Notes: a model not told the origin generated them from the letters alone. Shown: positions 34,320 through 42,682, numbered from the stretch's first letter. The stretch: DNA of 46,385 nt from Azoarcus sp031556475 (GCA_031556475.1 JAVBSY010000019.1:1-46385); one strand, 5' to 3'. Made by a program: numbers and translations.

Positions 34320-34616
34320 TCACAACTCCTTGAAGGACACGATCAGCACATCATCGATGACTGTGAGTTTCAAATAGACCTCTCCCGCAGCGGTACGTGG
34401 GCGATAGACGTCCTGCCAGATGCGGTGGTCCGTATGCGTGGTCATGCTTTTGTAGAAATCCTGCGATGTCAGTGCCTGAACCACGTCGAGCATTCCTTCG
34501 AAATCGAAGCCCAAAGCGGCACCGCCGGTCAGTGCGGAGAACGTGGCTCTGACCTTGCCTGCCTGAATCAGTGCCTTGACGATTGACAGCCTGCAATGAG
34601 GCGTACCCTTTTCCAT
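34320..34616 (-). CDS. mqsR: Toxin MqsR (GCU-specific mRNA interferase)
   Basis: MqsR is an RNase of the RelE fold that cuts mRNA mainly at GCU. The 98-residue protein begins MEKGTPHCRL and keeps Lys56, Gln68, Tyr81 and Lys96, the catalytic positions of the E. coli toxin. The block DFYKSMTTHTDHRIWQDVYR is close to that enzyme, so it is expected to be active. It is the first gene of mqsR-mqsA, toxin before antitoxin. Its promoter and operator lie within ten to thirty-five bases of the ATG, so the transcript is nearly leaderless. Confidence 0.96.
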   Translation of the reverse strand: MEKGTPHCRLSIVKALIQAGKVRATFSALTGGAALGFDFEGMLDVVQALTSQDFYKSMTTHTDHRIWQDVYRPRTAAGEVYLKLTVIDDVLIVSFKEL

Positions 34617-34620
34617 GGTG

Positions 34621-34649
34621 ATACTAACCTACTAGGTTAAATTTGGCAA
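34621..34649 (-). promoter_or_regulatory. mqsRA promoter with MqsA operator
   Basis: On the minus strand TTGCCA (-35, 34644-34649), 17 bases and TAGTAT (-10, 34621-34626) form a promoter. Between them sits AACCT-AGT-AGGTT (34626-34638), which equals the MqsA box AACCT-N3-AGGTT known from E. coli. The site overlaps the last codons and stop of int. Autorepression by MqsA is therefore well supported. Confidence 0.82.
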
Positions 34650-35879
34650 GTTGGTGAATTCGGCTTGTCGTGCGGCGGAATCATGCGGCTGCACGACAAG
34701 CCGGCTGGTCGGTGCCAGCGTGTCGATGTAGTCGGCCCAGAATTGCAGCATCGCTTTGCGTTGCTCCGCGTATTCGGCGCGGTTGTATATCCCGCGCACA
34801 CCCCCGATGGTGTGATTGAGCGCTTTTTCCACCACGTCGGACGGCCAGCCCTTCTCGTGCAGCAACGTGGAGGCGGTGCGGCGCAGGTCATGGATGGTGA
34901 ATGCGGGGATGTCCTGGCCCTGAAGAGATACTTTCAGCGCCTGGTTCAGCGCGTTGTGGGCGAAGGGCCGGAGCAGCGTCCCGCGTCCCGGAAGAACCCA
35001 CTCACTGCCTCCGGCCAAGGTTTTCAGTTCCTTGAACAGAGCCATCGCCTGTCTTGGCAGATAGACGATGTGCGGCTTTCCGGTCTTTGAGTTCTCAAGC
35101 GGGATGTGCCATTCGGCGGCATCGAAATCGACGTTTTTCCACAAGGCAAGCATCAACTCCGATTTGCGCACCAGGGTCATCAGGATCAACTGCAGGGCGA
35201 TCTTGAACTGGCGCCGGATGTTTGATATCTGCACGGTCTGCAAGAACCATTGAATTTCCTGCGGCGACAGGGTTCGCTCCCGCGCCGATGAGCGATAGAC
35301 ATGCCGCATCGGCAGCGCCATCACCGGGTTGTGATTGAGCAGGCCGCAGGTGACCGCGTAATCGAGCATGCGCTTGAGCAGGCCACGGACCTGGCCGGCC
35401 GCGGCATCGAACCCCTGTTCCTTTTTCTTCCAGATCACCTGACGAACATCCTCGGCCGTGACGTCCTTGATCGGTTTGGCGCCGAGGTACGGCAGGATGT
35501 CCTTTTCCAGATAGCGGCGGGGCATGGTGTTGTCCTTCCGGTCCCGCGCCTGGATGTCTTTGAAAAAACGTTCGGCGAACTTTTCGACCGTCGTGTCCCC
35601 CGAATCCAGCTTCTTGCTGTGCTGCTTGTTCTGCGCAGGGGATTGCCCCAGGGCAACCTCTCGGGCGGCTTCGTCCCGCATGAGGCGCGCATTCTTCAGC
35701 GTGAGCGCCGGGTACTTGCCGAGCGTCAGCTTCTCGTACTTCCCGTGAAGCCGGTATCGGTAGCGCCACACGATTCCGCCTGTGGGAAACACCTCGACGG
35801 ACAAGCCACGTTCGTCGCTGACGGCGTAGGTCTTCTCCCGGGGTTTGAGCGCTTTCAGCGCGGTGTCAGTAAGGGCCAT
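34632..35879 (-). CDS. int: P4-type tyrosine integrase of the mnmE island
   Basis: The 415-residue integrase has the N-terminal DUF4102-type arm-binding domain (ALTDTALKALKPREKTYAVSD), a core-binding domain (about 98-190), and a complete catalytic domain. The catalytic residues are Arg238 in LVRKSEL, His330 and Arg333 in HDLRRT, His356 in LNHTIGG and Tyr365 in GIYNR. It lies next to the island end at mnmE, as expected for the enzyme that integrates and excises the element. Its last codons contain the mqsRA -35 and operator. No excisionase gene is visible beside it. Confidence 0.95.
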   Translation of the reverse strand: MALTDTALKALKPREKTYAVSDERGLSVEVFPTGGIVWRYRYRLHGKYEKLTLGKYPALTLKNARLMRDEAAREVALGQSPAQNKQHSKKLDSGDTTVEKFAERFFKDIQARDRKDNTMPRRYLEKDILPYLGAKPIKDVTAEDVRQVIWKKKEQGFDAAAGQVRGLLKRMLDYAVTCGLLNHNPVMALPMRHVYRSSARERTLSPQEIQWFLQTVQISNIRRQFKIALQLILMTLVRKSELMLALWKNVDFDAAEWHIPLENSKTGKPHIVYLPRQAMALFKELKTLAGGSEWVLPGRGTLLRPFAHNALNQALKVSLQGQDIPAFTIHDLRRTASTLLHEKGWPSDVVEKALNHTIGGVRGIYNRAEYAEQRKAMLQFWADYIDTLAPTSRLVVQPHDSAARQAEFTNLPNLT

Positions 35880-35890
35880 GGTTGTCTCCG

Positions 35891-35950
35891 TATGTCCAAG
35901 TAGCGGGGGAGCATGCGATTTACATGCACTTGGACATATACTTGGACATA
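35891..35950. repeat. Integrase arm-type repeats at the island right end
   Basis: ACTTGGACATA occurs directly at 35928-35938 and 35940-35950 and inverted at 35891-35901, in the gap between int and attR. The same 11-mer is found at the left end (21566-21576). Repeats of this kind near both cores are typical binding sites for the integrase N-terminal domain. The region also holds the int promoter, so integrase may regulate itself. Confidence 0.7.
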
Positions 35951-36019
35951 AAAATCCGTGGCTCTAACTGTACTCGCCTGGAGTCATGAAAACAATAATT
36001 CCTTTATTTATATGTAGTT

Positions 36020-36081
36020 AGCGATCTTCTTGGAAGTCTTTGGACTTCTCTGGAGGCTACATTACTTCCCGATGCAAAAGC
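36020..36081. repeat. Right attachment site at the mnmE 3' end (attR)
   Basis: Bases 36056-36081 are identical to 21472-21497 and include the mnmE stop and its last six codons (end of MnmE reads RFCIGK). The adjacent 36020-36055 matches the left copy at 29 of 36 positions. The mnmE frame is intact after integration. Confidence 0.88.
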
Positions 36082-37426
36082 GCGAAAAAATGACGCCAAG
36101 CAAATCATCGGCGGTGAATTCGCCGGTGATGTCGCCCAGTGCCGTTTGTGCCAGCCGCAGTTCCTCGGCGAACAGTTCCAGTGCTGTCGGGTTTTCCTCT
36201 GCTTCTACGACATGCTGGAGCGCTTGCCGGAGCGCGACGAGGTGGCGTTCGCGGGCGAGGATCGTGTCTTCGCCGTGGCTGTGCCAGCCGGCAATGCGTA
36301 GCAGTTCCTGGCGCAGCAGGTCGATGCCTTTCCCGTGCTTAGCCGATATCCGCAGGCGTATCTGGCCGTCGTGTTCGATTCGGCCGGAAGGAAGGTCAGT
36401 GAGGTCGTTCTTGTTTTCGATGACGATGCGTTCGACGCCTTGGGGCAGGCGCGAGTCGATTGCTCCGGTGGTGGTATCCGGGTGAGTTGCGTCCACCAGC
36501 CGCAGGATCACGTCCGCGCGGTCGATTTCACGCCAGGTGCGTTCGATGCCGATCCGTTCGACCGCGTCGTTCGTTTCGCGCAGGCCTGCGGTGTCGATGA
36601 TGTGCAGCGGGATACCTTCGATCTGGATCGTTTCGCGTACCGCGTCGCGTGTGGTGCCGGCGATGTCGGTGACGATCGCGCGGTCTTCGCCGGCCAGTTG
36701 GTTGAGCAGGCTGGATTTGCCGACGTTCGGCTCGCCGACCAGAACCACGTTCAATCCGCTGCGCAGCAAGGCGCCCTGGCAGACGCGGTCGAGTACGCCT
36801 CCGAGTTCGCTGCGGATGGCGGCCAATCGTGGCAAGGCGCGCGCCTGTTCGAGGAATTCGATGTCTTCCTCGGGAAAATCGAGCGTGGCTTCGACGAGCA
36901 TGCGCAGGTCGATCAGTGCGTCGCGGATGCGATGGATTTCGTCGGAGAAACGTCCCGACAGGGAGCGTATCGCGGAACGGGCAGCGGCGGCGGTGGAGGC
37001 TTCGATCAGATCGGCCACGCTTTCCGCCTGGGCGAGATCGAGCTTGCCGTTGAGAAAGGCGCGTCGGGTGAATTCGCCGGGTTCGGCCAGACGCGCACCG
37101 AGGACAAGGCAGCGTTCGAGCAGCAGGCGCAGCACCACCGGTCCGCCGTGGCCCTGGAGTTCGAGCACGTCTTCGCCGGTAAATGAGGCGGGGCCAGGGA
37201 AAAACAGCGCGATGCCGTGGTCGATCGCCTCGCCGTGGCCATCGAGGAAGCGGGCCAGGGTGGCGAAACGTGGCTGCGGGGCTCGTCCGGTCAGGGCTTG
37301 AGCGAAAGCATCGAGCCCGCGCCCGGAAATACGGATGACACCAATGCCGCCGCGCCCCGGTGCTGTTGCGATGGCGGCAATGGTGTCGGGCGAGGCGTCA
37401 GGATTTGCCGGTGTTCGGTTTGGCAC
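36062..37426 (-). CDS. mnmE: tRNA modification GTPase MnmE
   Basis: MnmE, with MnmG, makes the 5-carboxymethylaminomethyl modification of wobble uridine in several tRNAs. The 454-residue protein has the N-terminal tetrahydrofolate-binding domain (TIAAIATAPGRGGIGVIRISG), a helical domain, a G domain inserted in it (GEPNVGKSSLLN, DTAGLRETND, ENKNDL), and the terminal FCIGK whose Cys is conserved. Its start overlaps yidC by 29 bases. Its 3' end is the attachment site of the adjacent island. Confidence 0.97.
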   Translation of the reverse strand: MPNRTPANPDASPDTIAAIATAPGRGGIGVIRISGRGLDAFAQALTGRAPQPRFATLARFLDGHGEAIDHGIALFFPGPASFTGEDVLELQGHGGPVVLRLLLERCLVLGARLAEPGEFTRRAFLNGKLDLAQAESVADLIEASTAAAARSAIRSLSGRFSDEIHRIRDALIDLRMLVEATLDFPEEDIEFLEQARALPRLAAIRSELGGVLDRVCQGALLRSGLNVVLVGEPNVGKSSLLNQLAGEDRAIVTDIAGTTRDAVRETIQIEGIPLHIIDTAGLRETNDAVERIGIERTWREIDRADVILRLVDATHPDTTTGAIDSRLPQGVERIVIENKNDLTDLPSGRIEHDGQIRLRISAKHGKGIDLLRQELLRIAGWHSHGEDTILARERHLVALRQALQHVVEAEENPTALELFAEELRLAQTALGDITGEFTADDLLGVIFSRFCIGK

Positions 37427-39071
37427 CCTCGATCATCCGGGTGATTTTCCATTGTTGAGCAATGGACAGCAGGTTGTTGACGACCCAGTACAGTACGAGG
37501 CCGGACGGGAACCACAGGAACATGACGGTGAAGATGATCGGCATCGCCATCATCAACTTGGCCTGAAAGGGATCCGGCGGCGTGGGGTTGAGCCTGGTCT
37601 GCACCAGCATGGACACGCCCATGATGATCGGCAGGATGTAGTACGGGTCTTTCACCGACAAGTCCTGAATCCAGCCGAGCCACGGCGCCTGACGCATTTC
37701 GACGCTGCCGAGCAGTACCCAGTAGAGGGCGATGAAGACGGGGATCTGGACGAGGATGGGCAGGCAGCCGCCGAGCGGGTTGATTTTCTCGTTGCGGTAG
37801 AGATTCATCATTTCCTGCTGCATCTTGGCTTTGTCGTCGCCGTATTGCTCCTTCATCCGCTGCAGGCGTGGCGCGAGCACGCGCATCTTGGCCATCGATT
37901 TGTAGCTGGCCGCGGACAGGGGGAAGAACAGCAGTTTGAGCACCACCGTAACTAGGATGATGGACCAGCCCCAGTTGCCGGTGAGCCGGTGGAACCAGGA
38001 CAACACCCAGAACAAGGGGGCTGCGATGATCGTCAGCCAGCCGTAGTCGACCACCAGATCGAGGCCGGGGGCGATGTTCTGCAGCTTGTCCTGTTCCTGC
38101 GGACCGGCGTAGAAGCGGGAACGGACCGTGCCGGTAGCGCCTGGCGCGATGTTCTCCACCGGCACGATGACGCCGGCGGAATAGAGATCGTTGCCGACCT
38201 TGCGGCCGAAGAATTCGCGTTGCACGTTGTTTTCAGGCAGCCAGGCGCTGACGAAGTAGTGCTGCACCATCGCTACCCAGCCATTGTTCGAGGGCTGCGG
38301 GAATTTCGCCTTGCCTTTGTCGATGTCGTCGAACTGGACCTTGTGGAATTTTTCTGCGTCGGTGTAGAAGGCCGGGCCGGTGAAGGTATGCACGCCGAAG
38401 GCTTCTACTTGCTCGGCGGGTTTGCCGTCGCGGGTGATCTGAAAGTAGGCGTGCGGCGCGATCGCCTGGGTGCCGCCATTGGTGATCTCATAGCGCACGT
38501 CCACCAGGTAGCTGCCGCGATGGAAAGTCAGCAGCTTGGCGACCTGGATGCCGTTTTGCGCCGGTGCTTCGAGCCGCAGCGTCAGCGTATCCTCGCCGTC
38601 TTTCAGCGTCAGATCGCCCGACGGCAGCGTGAATGTGGTCTTGTGGTTGGGCAGGTCGGTGCCGATCAGGCCGGACTGCGCGTTGTAGAGATGGTGGGCG
38701 CCGTCGTCGAGCAGGACGAAGCCTTTTGTCTTGTCGTCGCTGGCGTGATGGTGCGTGAGTTCGAGGCGGACGATGTCGCCGCCAGCGGCGGAGATTTCGG
38801 CGCGGAACATGTCGGTGCTGACGGTAGCCCGTGGCATGACGGACGCGACGGTCTGCTCGACCGCGGATGTTGGAGCGTTGCCGCCTAGATTGGCGCTTGG
38901 CGCCGGCACGGCGCCGGGCACATCGGCCGTGGTCGCGCCGGGTTGGCCCGATACGGCCGCAGTCGTGGCTGCGGGCGCCGATGCCGGTTGGTTGTGCTTG
39001 ATCCAGCTGTCCCACAGCATGAACAGGGAGAGCAGGAAGACGGTGAGCAGGACGAGGCGGCGATGATCCAT
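37398..39071 (-). CDS. yidC: Membrane protein insertase YidC
   Basis: YidC inserts and folds inner-membrane proteins, alone or with SecYEG. The 557-residue product begins MDHRRLVLLTVFLLSLFMLW (first membrane helix). It has the large periplasmic beta domain of the proteobacterial form, then the conserved core helices with NWGWSIILVTVVLKLLFFPL, the cytoplasmic hairpin, and GWIQDLSVKDPYYILPI. An upstream in-frame extension has no start signal. It lies in the usual rpmH-rnpA-yidD-yidC-mnmE run. Confidence 0.96.
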   Translation of the reverse strand: MDHRRLVLLTVFLLSLFMLWDSWIKHNQPASAPAATTAAVSGQPGATTADVPGAVPAPSANLGGNAPTSAVEQTVASVMPRATVSTDMFRAEISAAGGDIVRLELTHHHASDDKTKGFVLLDDGAHHLYNAQSGLIGTDLPNHKTTFTLPSGDLTLKDGEDTLTLRLEAPAQNGIQVAKLLTFHRGSYLVDVRYEITNGGTQAIAPHAYFQITRDGKPAEQVEAFGVHTFTGPAFYTDAEKFHKVQFDDIDKGKAKFPQPSNNGWVAMVQHYFVSAWLPENNVQREFFGRKVGNDLYSAGVIVPVENIAPGATGTVRSRFYAGPQEQDKLQNIAPGLDLVVDYGWLTIIAAPLFWVLSWFHRLTGNWGWSIILVTVVLKLLFFPLSAASYKSMAKMRVLAPRLQRMKEQYGDDKAKMQQEMMNLYRNEKINPLGGCLPILVQIPVFIALYWVLLGSVEMRQAPWLGWIQDLSVKDPYYILPIIMGVSMLVQTRLNPTPPDPFQAKLMMAMPIIFTVMFLWFPSGLVLYWVVNNLLSIAQQWKITRMIEGAKPNTGKS

Positions 39072-39096
39072 CGGATTCGGGGCGTTTGGTCGTTGG

Positions 39097-39306
39097 TCAG
39101 GGAACGGGATCATACCCGCCTGGGTGAAAAGGGTGGCAGCGGCCAACCCGGCGAAGGGCGAGCCAGCCGCCGCGCAGTGTGCCGTGACGCTGCACGGCTT
39201 CGATCGCGTATGCCGAGCAACTGGGATGAAAGCGGCAGTTTCGCCCCAGCCAGGGACTGACGAGGTAGCGATACAGGCGCAGGCATCCGATCAGCAGGCT
39301 TCTCAT
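39097..39306 (-). CDS. yidD: Membrane protein insertion efficiency factor YidD
   Basis: This 69-residue basic protein has the family core YLVSPWLGRNCRFHPSCSAY with its conserved Cys residues, and GCHPFHPGGYDPVP-like ending (here GRCHPFHPGGYDPVP). YidD is a peripheral inner-membrane protein that assists YidC-dependent insertion. Its ATG overlaps the rnpA stop in ATGA, and yidC follows after 25 bases. Confidence 0.95.
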   Translation of the reverse strand: MRSLLIGCLRLYRYLVSPWLGRNCRFHPSCSAYAIEAVQRHGTLRGGWLALRRVGRCHPFHPGGYDPVP

Positions 39307-39665
39307 TGCCGTGGCAAGCGTTCCAGCAGTTGCCGCGCGTCGCGGTGAATATCGGCGCGAGTGGCGTTGTCGATGCCTGCATGCAAACGGATGATGAGAT
39401 CGCAGGCCGGCAGTGCCGCTCTTTCCCGCCGAAACACATCGCGGACGATACGCTTGACGAGATTGCGCGCGGTGGCGCGCTTGGCGAGTTTTTTTGCTAC
39501 GACTACGCCAAGTCGGGCGGTTTCCAGTGTGTTCGGCCGGTAGTGGAGCATGAGGAACTGGCCGCGCAATGCCTTCCGAAAAGCAAAAACGGATGAAAAC
39601 TCATCCGTTTTGTGCAGTCTGTATGCGCTGCGAAAGCGCTGGTCGGCGCTCGCAGCCTTCGTCAC
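39303..39665 (-). CDS. rnpA: Ribonuclease P protein component
   Basis: RnpA is the protein cofactor of RNase P, which matures tRNA 5' ends. The product has SAYRLHKTDEFSSVF, a central strand region and the signature ARNLVKRIVRDVFR. I place the start at GTG 39663-39665, one base after the rpmH stop, giving 120 residues, close to the usual 119. A further in-frame ATG at 39698 would overlap rpmH by 32 bases and give 131 residues. Confidence 0.92.
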   Translation of the reverse strand: MTKAASADQRFRSAYRLHKTDEFSSVFAFRKALRGQFLMLHYRPNTLETARLGVVVAKKLAKRATARNLVKRIVRDVFRRERAALPACDLIIRLHAGIDNATRADIHRDARQLLERLPRQ

Positions 39666-39666
39666 C

Positions 39667-39801
39667 TCAAACGGCGAGGCGATGACGACCCTTGGCACGG
39701 CGGGCGCGGATCACGGCGCGGCCACCACGGGTTTTCATACGGACCAGGAAGCCGTGCGTGCGCTTGCGGCGGACGACGGAAGGTTGATAAGTGCGTTTCA
39801 T
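39667..39801 (-). CDS. rpmH: 50S ribosomal protein L34
   Basis: The 44-residue protein reads MKRTYQPSVVRRKRTHGFLV and continues with RMKTRGGRAVIRARRAKGRH and RLAV, an almost invariant sequence in bacteria. It is the first gene leftward from the origin, preceded by a consensus -35, and continues into rnpA. Confidence 0.98.
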   Translation of the reverse strand: MKRTYQPSVVRRKRTHGFLVRMKTRGGRAVIRARRAKGRHRLAV

Positions 39802-40097
39802 GATCGGACCGTGGACTTGAGTCAAACGCAGAATTTCAGTGCATAATTACATGTTTGTCAAGAACATTTTTTCCTTTCTTTTCCTTTTTGCGGTGGATAG
39901 GTCTGGCCGTGACGGGTAAAATCCACCATTTATGTGTTTGTCGGCATGGAGGGGCTGGTGCGGGCCGTTGGCATTATCGGCTTGCAGGGCCGCCCGGCGA
40001 ACATTTTCCTAACGAGTCTTCAAACAAATTCTCGCCTGCCCGGTGTTCGTTGTGGATGCGAAATGGGCGTGCCTGTTGAGAGTTATCGAGAGTTGTA
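39802..40097. other. Candidate replication origin region between rpmH and dnaA
   Basis: This 296-base spacer between divergent rpmH and dnaA has an AT- and pyrimidine-rich tract (about 39860-39890). It holds several degenerate DnaA boxes: 39892-39900, 40051-40059 and 40083-40091 each match the 9-mer TTATCCACA or its complement at 7 of 9. No perfect box is present. The gene order on both sides is that of an origin. The exact oriC could also lie outside the window. Confidence 0.5.
39833..39861 (-). promoter_or_regulatory. rpmH promoter
   Basis: On the minus strand a perfect -35 TTGACA (39856-39861) is followed after 17 bases by TGAAAT (39833-39838), about 30 bases before the rpmH ATG. The position fits the strong rpmH promoter found beside dnaA in many bacteria. 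Confidence 0.6.
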
Positions 40098-41531
40098 TTG
40101 CAAGCACTGACCGCCCATTCCGTGAATCGAGATTTTTGGACCTTTTGCCTGTCGCGCCTTGAGCAGGAACTGCCGCAACAGCAGTTCAAGACCTGGATCA
40201 AGGTATTGCACGCCAGCGAAGGTAGCGGCGACGCTGGGCCTTCGCTCACGCTCGTCGCGCCCAGCCGTTTCGTTCTGCAATGGGTGCGGGAACGCTATCT
40301 GCGCCGCATCGGCGAGTTGGGCGAGGAGTTTCATGCGGCGCCGCTGCAACTGGATTTGCGCTTGCCCGCCGCGGCCGTGAATGATCGCCGCGCGACGGCT
40401 GCTACCGTGGACGCCGTGCCCGCCAAGCAGCAGCAACCGGAGGGCAACGAAGCCGCGCCGCCTGCTGCTGTGCGTGCGCCGGAGCCGACTCTGGCCGAGC
40501 CCGTCTACGAGAAGACGCGGCTGAACCCCGATTTCACCTTCGATACGCTGGTTACCGGCCGCGCCAACGATCTTGCGCGCGCCGCCGCCATGCAGGTGGC
40601 GCAGAATCCCGGCACCTCGTACAACCCGCTGTTCATCTACGGTGGCGTCGGTCTGGGCAAAACGCACTTGATCCACGCCATCGGCAACGCGGTGTATCGC
40701 CACAACCCGCGCGCCGTGATCCGCTACGTGCACGTCGAGGATTACTATGCCGACGTGGTGCGCGCCTATCAGCAGAAGAGCTTCGACGCCTTCAAGCGTT
40801 ACTACCGTTCGCTCGATCTGTTGCTGATCGACGATATTCAGTTCTTCAACAACAAGAACCGCACGCAGGAAGAGTTTTTCCACGCCTTCAACGCGCTGAC
40901 CGAGGCGCGCAAGCAGATCGTCATTACCTGTGATACCTATCCGAAGGATATCCAGGGCTTGGAGGATCGGCTGATTTCGCGTTTCGACTGGGGGCTGACG
41001 GTGCAGATCGAGCCGCCCGAGTTGGAAATGCGCGTGGCGATCCTGAAGAAGAAGGCCGAGGCACTGCGGGTGACGATCGACGACGACGTCGCCTTCCTCA
41101 TCGCCAAGAATCTGCGCTCGAACGTGCGCGAACTGGAAGGTGCGCTGAACAAGGTTGTAGCCTATGCCCGTTTCCACGGGCGTGGCATTTCGCTGGAAGT
41201 GGCCAAGGAGGCGTTGAAGGATCTGCTCAACGCGCACAACCGCCAGCTTTCCATCGACCACATTCAGAAAACGGTCGCCGACTACTACAAGATCAAGGTT
41301 GCCGACATGCACTCGAAAAAACGCACCCGCGTCATCGCCCGCCCGCGGCAGGTGGCAATGTGGCTGGCCAAGGAGCTCACGCCGATGTCGCTGCCGGCGA
41401 TCGGCGAAGCCTTCGGCGGGCGCGACCATACCACTGTGCTTCACGCCTGTCGCACGATCGCCGAGCTGCGGCTCAACGATCATCAGTTGAACCACGACGT
41501 TCATGTGCTGACCCAGGTTCTCCGCGGCTGA
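40098..41531 (+). CDS. dnaA: Chromosomal replication initiator DnaA
   Basis: DnaA binds origin boxes and melts DNA to load the helicase. The 477-residue product has domain I (FWTFCLSRLEQELPQQQFKTWI), a Pro/Ala/Gln-rich linker (about 95-140), and the AAA+ domain with Walker A GGVGLGKT (182-189) and LLIDDIQFF. The C-terminal box-binding domain has RPRQVAMWLAKELT and GRDHTTVLHA. I use the TTG at 40098, which follows GAGAG; a GTG at 40122 is possible and would remove eight residues. Confidence 0.95.
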   Translation: MQALTAHSVNRDFWTFCLSRLEQELPQQQFKTWIKVLHASEGSGDAGPSLTLVAPSRFVLQWVRERYLRRIGELGEEFHAAPLQLDLRLPAAAVNDRRATAATVDAVPAKQQQPEGNEAAPPAAVRAPEPTLAEPVYEKTRLNPDFTFDTLVTGRANDLARAAAMQVAQNPGTSYNPLFIYGGVGLGKTHLIHAIGNAVYRHNPRAVIRYVHVEDYYADVVRAYQQKSFDAFKRYYRSLDLLLIDDIQFFNNKNRTQEEFFHAFNALTEARKQIVITCDTYPKDIQGLEDRLISRFDWGLTVQIEPPELEMRVAILKKKAEALRVTIDDDVAFLIAKNLRSNVRELEGALNKVVAYARFHGRGISLEVAKEALKDLLNAHNRQLSIDHIQKTVADYYKIKVADMHSKKRTRVIARPRQVAMWLAKELTPMSLPAIGEAFGGRDHTTVLHACRTIAELRLNDHQLNHDVHVLTQVLRG

Positions 41532-41572
41532 AACCAGCCGTTTTCGATCAACCCACCAACCTTAACGAGACC

Positions 41573-42682
41573 ATGCTCCTGCTCAACACCACCCGCGACG
41601 CGCTGCTCGCCCCGTTACAGTCGGTTGCTGGCATCGTCGAAAAACGCCACACCCTGCCGATCCTTTCGAACGTGCTGATCGAAAAACAGGGCGAACAGCT
41701 CACCTTGCTCGCCACCGATATCGAAATCCAGATTCGTACCACCACGGCGGGCAACATCGGTGGTGAGGACGTGGCGATCACCGTCGGCGCGCGCAAGCTG
41801 CAAGACATCCTGCGCGCCTTGCCCGATGGCATCGACCTCAACCTGACGCTCGACGACAAGCGCCTGATCGTCAAGGCCGGCAAGAGCCGCTTCCAACTGC
41901 AAACCCTGCCCGCCGCCGACTACCCGCGCATGAGCCTGCCCGACGGCGACGCCGTGCGTCTCACAGTCGCCCAGCGCGCGTTCAAGCGCCAGCTCGCCCA
42001 GGTGTCCTACTCGATGGCGCAGCAGGACATCCGCTACTACCTCAACGGCTTGTTGCTGATCGCCGACGGCAACGAACTGCGCATGGTCGCCACCGACGGC
42101 CATCGTCTCGGCTATGTGGCCGGCGAGCTCGACGCCCCGGTGAGCGCACGCACCGAAGCCATCCTGCCGCGCAAGACGGTGCTCGAACTGGCGCGCCAGC
42201 TTGCCGACAGCGACGATCCGCTGGAAATCACCCTTGCGGGCAACCAGGCGGTGTTCCGCTTCGGCCCGATCGAACTCGTATCCAAGCTGATCGACGGCAA
42301 ATTCCCCGACTACGAACGCGTGATACCGCAGAACCATCCCAAGCTCATCGTTTTCGACCGGCAGCCCTTGCTCGCCTCGCTTGCCCGTGCCGCCATTCTC
42401 ACGAACGAGAAGTTTCATGGTGTGCGTATGGTGCTGTCCGATGGCGCATTGAAAATCGTCAGTACCAACGCCGAGCAGGAAGAAGCGCAGGACGAACTCG
42501 AAATCGACTACCACGGCGAAACCCTGGATATCGGTTTCAACGTCACCTACCTGCTCGACGTACTCAACAACCTCTCGTCCGACACCGTCGAGTGGCGCTT
42601 CAACGACGGCAATTCGAGCGCGCTGATCACGCTGCCCGGCAACGAGCGTTTCAAGTACGTGGTAATGCCGATGCGGATCTGA
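41573..42682 (+). CDS. dnaN: DNA polymerase III sliding clamp (beta subunit)
   Basis: DnaN is the ring-shaped clamp that tethers polymerase III and repair enzymes to DNA. The 369-residue protein shows the three-fold repeat architecture, starting MLLLNTTRDALLAPLQSVAG, with KRHTLPILSNVLIE and the C-terminal FKYVVMPMRI that forms part of the partner-binding pocket. It follows dnaA by 41 bases and is probably co-transcribed. Confidence 0.97.
   Translation: MLLLNTTRDALLAPLQSVAGIVEKRHTLPILSNVLIEKQGEQLTLLATDIEIQIRTTTAGNIGGEDVAITVGARKLQDILRALPDGIDLNLTLDDKRLIVKAGKSRFQLQTLPAADYPRMSLPDGDAVRLTVAQRAFKRQLAQVSYSMAQQDIRYYLNGLLLIADGNELRMVATDGHRLGYVAGELDAPVSARTEAILPRKTVLELARQLADSDDPLEITLAGNQAVFRFGPIELVSKLIDGKFPDYERVIPQNHPKLIVFDRQPLLASLARAAILTNEKFHGVRMVLSDGALKIVSTNAEQEEAQDELEIDYHGETLDIGFNVTYLLDVLNNLSSDTVEWRFNDGNSSALITLPGNERFKYVVMPMRI

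Larger units (their letters stand above)
21472..36081. mobile_element. Genomic island integrated at the 3' end of mnmE
   Basis: The island is bounded by the 26-bp exact direct repeats and carries its own P4-type integrase next to the intact mnmE. Both ends hold copies of ACTTGGACATA that could be integrase arm sites. Cargo in order is an STY4528-like replication protein, a second tyrosine recombinase, an M48-type hydrolase, hsdR, a NucS-like nuclease, hsdS, hsdM, mqsA, mqsR and int. I see no conjugation genes, so it is not self-transmissible as it stands. The mnmE (trmE/thdF) 3' end is the known target of SGI1 and related islands; this integrase and cargo are a different assembly. Confidence 0.88.

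Noticed and set aside
40083..41504. A 473-codon open frame antisense to dnaA
   Set aside because: It is a shadow of dnaA, with no motif and no ribosome site. The sense strand encodes a complete DnaA.
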